5,200 nt of DNA from Pseudomonadota bacterium. GTDB taxonomy: Bacteria > Pseudomonadota > Gammaproteobacteria > Xanthomonadales > Xanthomonadaceae. The DNA lies in contig JAFAFY010000338.1 in assembly GCA_023423235.1 (NCBI GenBank), forward strand, positions 1 through 5,200. The letters are read 5' to 3'. The translations under genes were made by a program, and so were the position numbers. Below the pieces are notes generated by a model. It saw nothing but the letters and a program-made list of their open reading frames with translations, was not told the DNA's origin and did not search any database. Below, in pieces: positions 1 through 5,200 of this stretch; position 1 is the first letter of the stretch; every line of letters starts with the position of its first letter.

Positions 1-2700
<2,700 letters not shown>

Positions 2701-2775
2701 CTGCGCGGGGCCCGCACGCCCGGCATGTGCACTTCGCGCTAGGCTCGCAGGCCACACCTGCCCGGGAGCCTGCCG

Positions 2776-3555
2776 ATGCGCCGTCTACTGTTTGCCGCCT
2801 GCTGCGTTCTGCTGCCCACCATCGCGCTGGCCGCGCCGAAATCCGAACCCGTGCAATGGACCCACGACGGCACCACGTTCGAGGGCGTGCTGGTCTACGA
2901 CGATGTGGCCGAGGGACAGCGGCCCGGGCTGTTGATGGTGCCCAACTGGAAGGGCGTCAATGCCTCCGCGGTCGAGAAGGCCCGGCGCATGGCGGGCGAC
3001 GACTACGTGGTGCTGGTGGCCGATGTCTATGGCCGCGACGTGCGCCCGGCCAGCGATGCCGAGGCCGGCCCGGTCGCCGCGGCGCTGCGCGAGGAACCGG
3101 GCCGCGTCACCCTGCGCGCCCGCGCGGCCAAGGCGCTGGAGGTGCTGCAGGCGCAGGCGCAGGTCGATGCGCGGCACGTGGGCGCGTTCGGCTTCTGCTT
3201 CGGCGGCACGACGGTGCTGGAACTGGCGCGCGCTGGCGCGCCGCTGGCCGGCGTGGTCAGCCTGCACGGCGGCCTGTCCACGTCCGCCCCGGCGCAGTCG
3301 CCGGTGGCGCCGGCAGTGCTGGTGCTCAACGGCGCCGCCGATCGCAGCGTATCGGCCCAGGACATCGCCGCGTTCGGCGCCGAAATGGACGCGGTGGACG
3401 CCGACTGGACCTTCGTCAACTACAGCGGCGCGGTGCATTGTTTCGCCGAGTCCGATGCCGCCAATCCACCCGGCTGCGTCTACCACCCGCGCGCGGCGGC
3501 GCGCGCCTGGCGGCAGATGGATGATTTCTTCGAGGAGCGGTTGGAACGCGATTGA
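2776..3555 (+). CDS. Secreted dienelactone hydrolase family protein
   Basis: Alpha/beta-hydrolase of the dienelactone hydrolase (DLH) type, 259 residues, predicted to be exported to the periplasm. Residues 1-19 look like a Sec signal peptide: MRRLL start, hydrophobic core, and ALA before A20 as cleavage site. The mature part is about the length of a classical DLH. The nucleophile elbow GFCFGG places C141 as catalytic cysteine; D189 (NGAADRS) and H221 (AVHCF) fit the rest of the Cys-Asp-His triad, and E36 (TFEG) matches the glutamate that contacts the cysteine in DLH. LLMVPNWKG (52-60) and VADVYGR (81-87) are typical strand-loop segments. The ATG has a GGGAG at 2764-2768, seven bases upstream. 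It starts 75 bases after murD2 and could be read through from it. The substrate is unknown; many family members are general carboxylesterases, so chlorocatechol breakdown should not be assumed. Confidence 0.85.
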   Translation: MRRLLFAACCVLLPTIALAAPKSEPVQWTHDGTTFEGVLVYDDVAEGQRPGLLMVPNWKGVNASAVEKARRMAGDDYVVLVADVYGRDVRPASDAEAGPVAAALREEPGRVTLRARAAKALEVLQAQAQVDARHVGAFGFCFGGTTVLELARAGAPLAGVVSLHGGLSTSAPAQSPVAPAVLVLNGAADRSVSAQDIAAFGAEMDAVDADWTFVNYSGAVHCFAESDAANPPGCVYHPRAAARAWRQMDDFFEERLERD

Positions 3556-3558
3556 TGC

Positions 3559-3610
3559 GTGGCGGCGCGCTCTTGCCTCGTCGCCCGAGGCGGACTGCCT
3601 GCGCCGCCGC
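3559..3610. terminator. Nested inverted repeat between convergent genes, possible terminator
   Basis: The 64-base gap between the hydrolase stop (3555) and the lipoprotein stop (3620) contains two nested palindromes. The outer one pairs GGCGGCGC (3561-3568) with GCGCCGCC (3601-3608), eight perfect base pairs. The inner one pairs GCCTCG (3575-3580) with CGAGGC (3586-3591) across a five-base loop. The position suits a terminator serving both converging transcripts, but there is no clear U-tract on either strand (only TTT at 3618-3620), so it is not a standard intrinsic terminator. Such repeats can also arise by chance in G+C-rich DNA. Confidence 0.35.
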
Positions 3611-3619
3611 CCTTCGGTT

Positions 3620-5167
3620 TCAACAGGAGAACGGCACTGTCCGCGTCAGCGACAGGCTGCCGTCATTGCGCACGCCGTACCAGGTATCGCTGTCGCCATC
3701 GTGCAGGTGCCAATGGCCGCAGCCGGCATCGACGAATGCATCGAAGCGGATCGGCGACAGTGCGCGGCCGTCGAGGTCGTACAGACGGAAGCGGGTCCCG
3801 CTGTCGTTGCCGTTGGCGGTGACGACCAGCCCGGGCATGCCGGCTGGGGCGTCGGGTGGCGCCTGGAGGGCGACGATGCGTGCGCGCAGGTCGCTGATGC
3901 CGAGCCTGCGCGGCGCGGCGTCGGCATCGGTCTCCGACACCTGCAGCACGGTGCCGTGGCCGCGACCGTCGTCGAGCAGCAACAGGCCGCGCTCGGGTTC
4001 CGGGCAGCGCGCGCTACCGTCGCTGTAGCCGCGGACATCGGCCAGCGCGCCGTCGGCCATGAGGTAGGCGCAGGCGTTGCCGGCGCTGGCACGCGCGCGA
4101 TGCGAGTCGAGCGTTTCCCGCTGCACCCAGCCGAGCGCGATGCCATCGGCCGCATCGTCGGCGGCTGCCGCAGCGTCGTCGTCGAACCGGCGCGGCACGG
4201 GCACCGGCGCTGGCGGCGGCAACGCCGGGTCGTGCAGTCGCAACGGCAGCAGGTTGCCGCGAGCGGCAGGTTCGATCGCGCCGATGCGCAACTCGGCGAG
4301 CAAGGGCTGGCCGGCAGGGTCGAACAGCTGGATCGGCGCGTCCGCAACCACGCCCGTCGTGCCCGGCGCGGCGTCCAGGGCGGCCCAGAAGCGGACGCGC
4401 GCGCCCTGGTCGAGCGGCAGGCCATGGCCGCGGATCTCGCTGAAACGTGGCGGCAGCAGGTAGTCCATGCTGTGGGTGTCGAGCACGCCGAAACCGCCGC
4501 CCGGCGGGCGCACGATCCAAGCCGGTGTGTCGCCGTTGCCGCGCAGGCCGAATGCGGGCGTGGGGTAGTCGCCGTAGCGTTCGCGCGGATACAGCGGGTG
4601 CGGCCAGCCATCGGGGTCGAGCTTCGGAGACATCTGCAGCAGCGGCGACAGCCTCGTGCCGCTGCGGTCGTGGCGCAGCAGGCGCCCCACCGGTGCCGGA
4701 ACCACACGCTGGCTGTACTCGGCATCCCAGCCGAACTCGAGCAGCAGCAGGTCGCCGTCCGCATCGTTGCGGTACAACGGCTGCGTGTCGGTCAGCAGCA
4801 GTTCCGGCTCGCCGACCTGCAATGGCCGGCCAAGTGCATCCAGCAACCAGCGGCAATCACCGCGGGTGGCCCATTGCAGCGATGTGCTGCCCGGCAACCA
4901 CTCGACCGCGTCCCAGCCATGTCGCTTTGCCCATCGCGCCTGCCGGCGCGCCGCCCTGTCCTCGGGCAGGTCAACGGGATCGAACTGGTTGCCGAGGAAC
5001 TCGTCTTCTTCTTCCGCGAACGGCGCATCGCGGAACGGGCACTGCGGTCCGGTCTGCGCCGCTGCGGCGGAATGCGCGCGATTGCTGATTGCGCCGCTGT
5101 TTGCGCAGCCGGCGATGCCACAGGTGAGCAGCAGGGCCGGCGCAAACAACCGTGCCAGGGCCGCCAT
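3620..5167 (-). CDS. Predicted outer-membrane lipoprotein with degenerate WG-like repeats, function unknown
   Basis: A 515-residue protein that I do not recognise as a named family. The N-terminus is a lipoprotein signal peptide: R6, a hydrophobic core and lipobox IAGC with C21 as lipidation site; Ala at +2 suggests the outer membrane. After an Ala-rich linker and an acidic patch (EEEDEF, 52-57), the chain is rich in short beta-like units resembling WG repeats: WLLDALGRPL (107-116), FGVLDTHSMDYLLPPRFSEI (226-245), LFDPAGQPLLAELRIGAI (281-298), RLYDLDGRALSPIRFDAF (461-478) and YGVRNDGSLSL (497-507). A Pro-rich stretch and an acidic/Ala-rich stretch (about 315-342) may link two halves. Mature cysteines, including the last residue C515, could form disulfides. 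The start is supported by the signal peptide; no strong Shine-Dalgarno is seen, and a stop three bases upstream suggests translational coupling. The repeat assignment is inference from pattern. Confidence 0.75.
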   Translation of the reverse strand: MAALARLFAPALLLTCGIAGCANSGAISNRAHSAAAAQTGPQCPFRDAPFAEEEDEFLGNQFDPVDLPEDRAARRQARWAKRHGWDAVEWLPGSTSLQWATRGDCRWLLDALGRPLQVGEPELLLTDTQPLYRNDADGDLLLLEFGWDAEYSQRVVPAPVGRLLRHDRSGTRLSPLLQMSPKLDPDGWPHPLYPRERYGDYPTPAFGLRGNGDTPAWIVRPPGGGFGVLDTHSMDYLLPPRFSEIRGHGLPLDQGARVRFWAALDAAPGTTGVVADAPIQLFDPAGQPLLAELRIGAIEPAARGNLLPLRLHDPALPPPAPVPVPRRFDDDAAAAADDAADGIALGWVQRETLDSHRARASAGNACAYLMADGALADVRGYSDGSARCPEPERGLLLLDDGRGHGTVLQVSETDADAAPRRLGISDLRARIVALQAPPDAPAGMPGLVVTANGNDSGTRFRLYDLDGRALSPIRFDAFVDAGCGHWHLHDGDSDTWYGVRNDGSLSLTRTVPFSC

Positions 5168-5170
5168 GCG

Positions 5171-5200
5171 TCAGTAGCCGCGCTCGACCGCGTAGCGCGC
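5171..5200 (-). CDS. C-terminal nine codons of an unidentified upstream gene
   Basis: Read on the minus strand, 5200-5171 gives ARYAVERGY followed by TGA (complement of 5171-5173). The stop is three bases before the ATG of the lipoprotein gene, the spacing expected of neighbouring genes in one operon. The fragment is too short to identify, and an open frame of nine codons is weak evidence alone. The tight junction and the lack of a clear ribosome-binding site for the downstream gene are what support it. Confidence 0.4.
   Translation of the reverse strand, partial: ARYAVERGY

Noticed and set aside
2703..2716. GCGGGGCCCGC near-palindrome after murD2 as a terminator
   Set aside because: The arms are separated by a single base, too short for a hairpin loop, and no T-tract follows.
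2740..2745. TAGGCT as a -10 element for the hydrolase gene
   Set aside because: No recognisable -35 hexamer lies at 16-18 bases upstream, so a promoter cannot be supported.
3646..4764. Alternative minus-strand frame within the lipoprotein gene
   Set aside because: The composition is Arg/Ala/Cys/Thr-rich with no signal peptide or motif; the frame from 5167 has a proper lipobox and start.

Overview
The window is G+C-rich chromosomal DNA with strongly G/C-biased third codon positions. It most likely comes from a gammaproteobacterium of the Xanthomonadaceae (Xanthomonas, Lysobacter, Luteimonas or a close relative). The main reason is the murL-murD2 gene pair, described in Xanthomonas oryzae as an alternative route for putting D-glutamate into peptidoglycan. 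The genus cannot be fixed from this sequence alone.

Layout. Positions 1-1271 (+) hold the 3' part of murL, the UDP-MurNAc-L-Ala-L-Glu epimerase; its start lies outside the window. It overlaps by 20 bases with murD2 (1252-2700, +), the L-Glu-adding MurD paralogue. After a 75-base gap comes a secreted dienelactone-hydrolase-family protein (2776-3555, +). A 64-base convergent gap with a nested inverted repeat follows, then a 515-residue predicted outer-membrane lipoprotein with degenerate WG-like repeats on the minus strand (5167 down to 3620). At the right edge the last nine codons of another minus-strand gene end three bases before the lipoprotein start.

How the genes work together. MurD2 joins L-Glu to UDP-MurNAc-L-Ala, and MurL then inverts the terminal L-Glu to D-Glu. 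Together they replace the usual glutamate racemase (MurI) plus D-Glu-specific MurD. The overlap implies coupled translation. The hydrolase may be co-transcribed but has its own ribosome-binding site and no evident link to peptidoglycan. The lipoprotein belongs to a separate transcription unit reading towards the murL-murD2-hydrolase unit. I see no mobile element, CRISPR array, tRNA or rRNA. The most interesting content is the MurL/MurD2 pathway, and especially the QueC-like appearance of MurL (PP-loop plus a four-Cys cluster).
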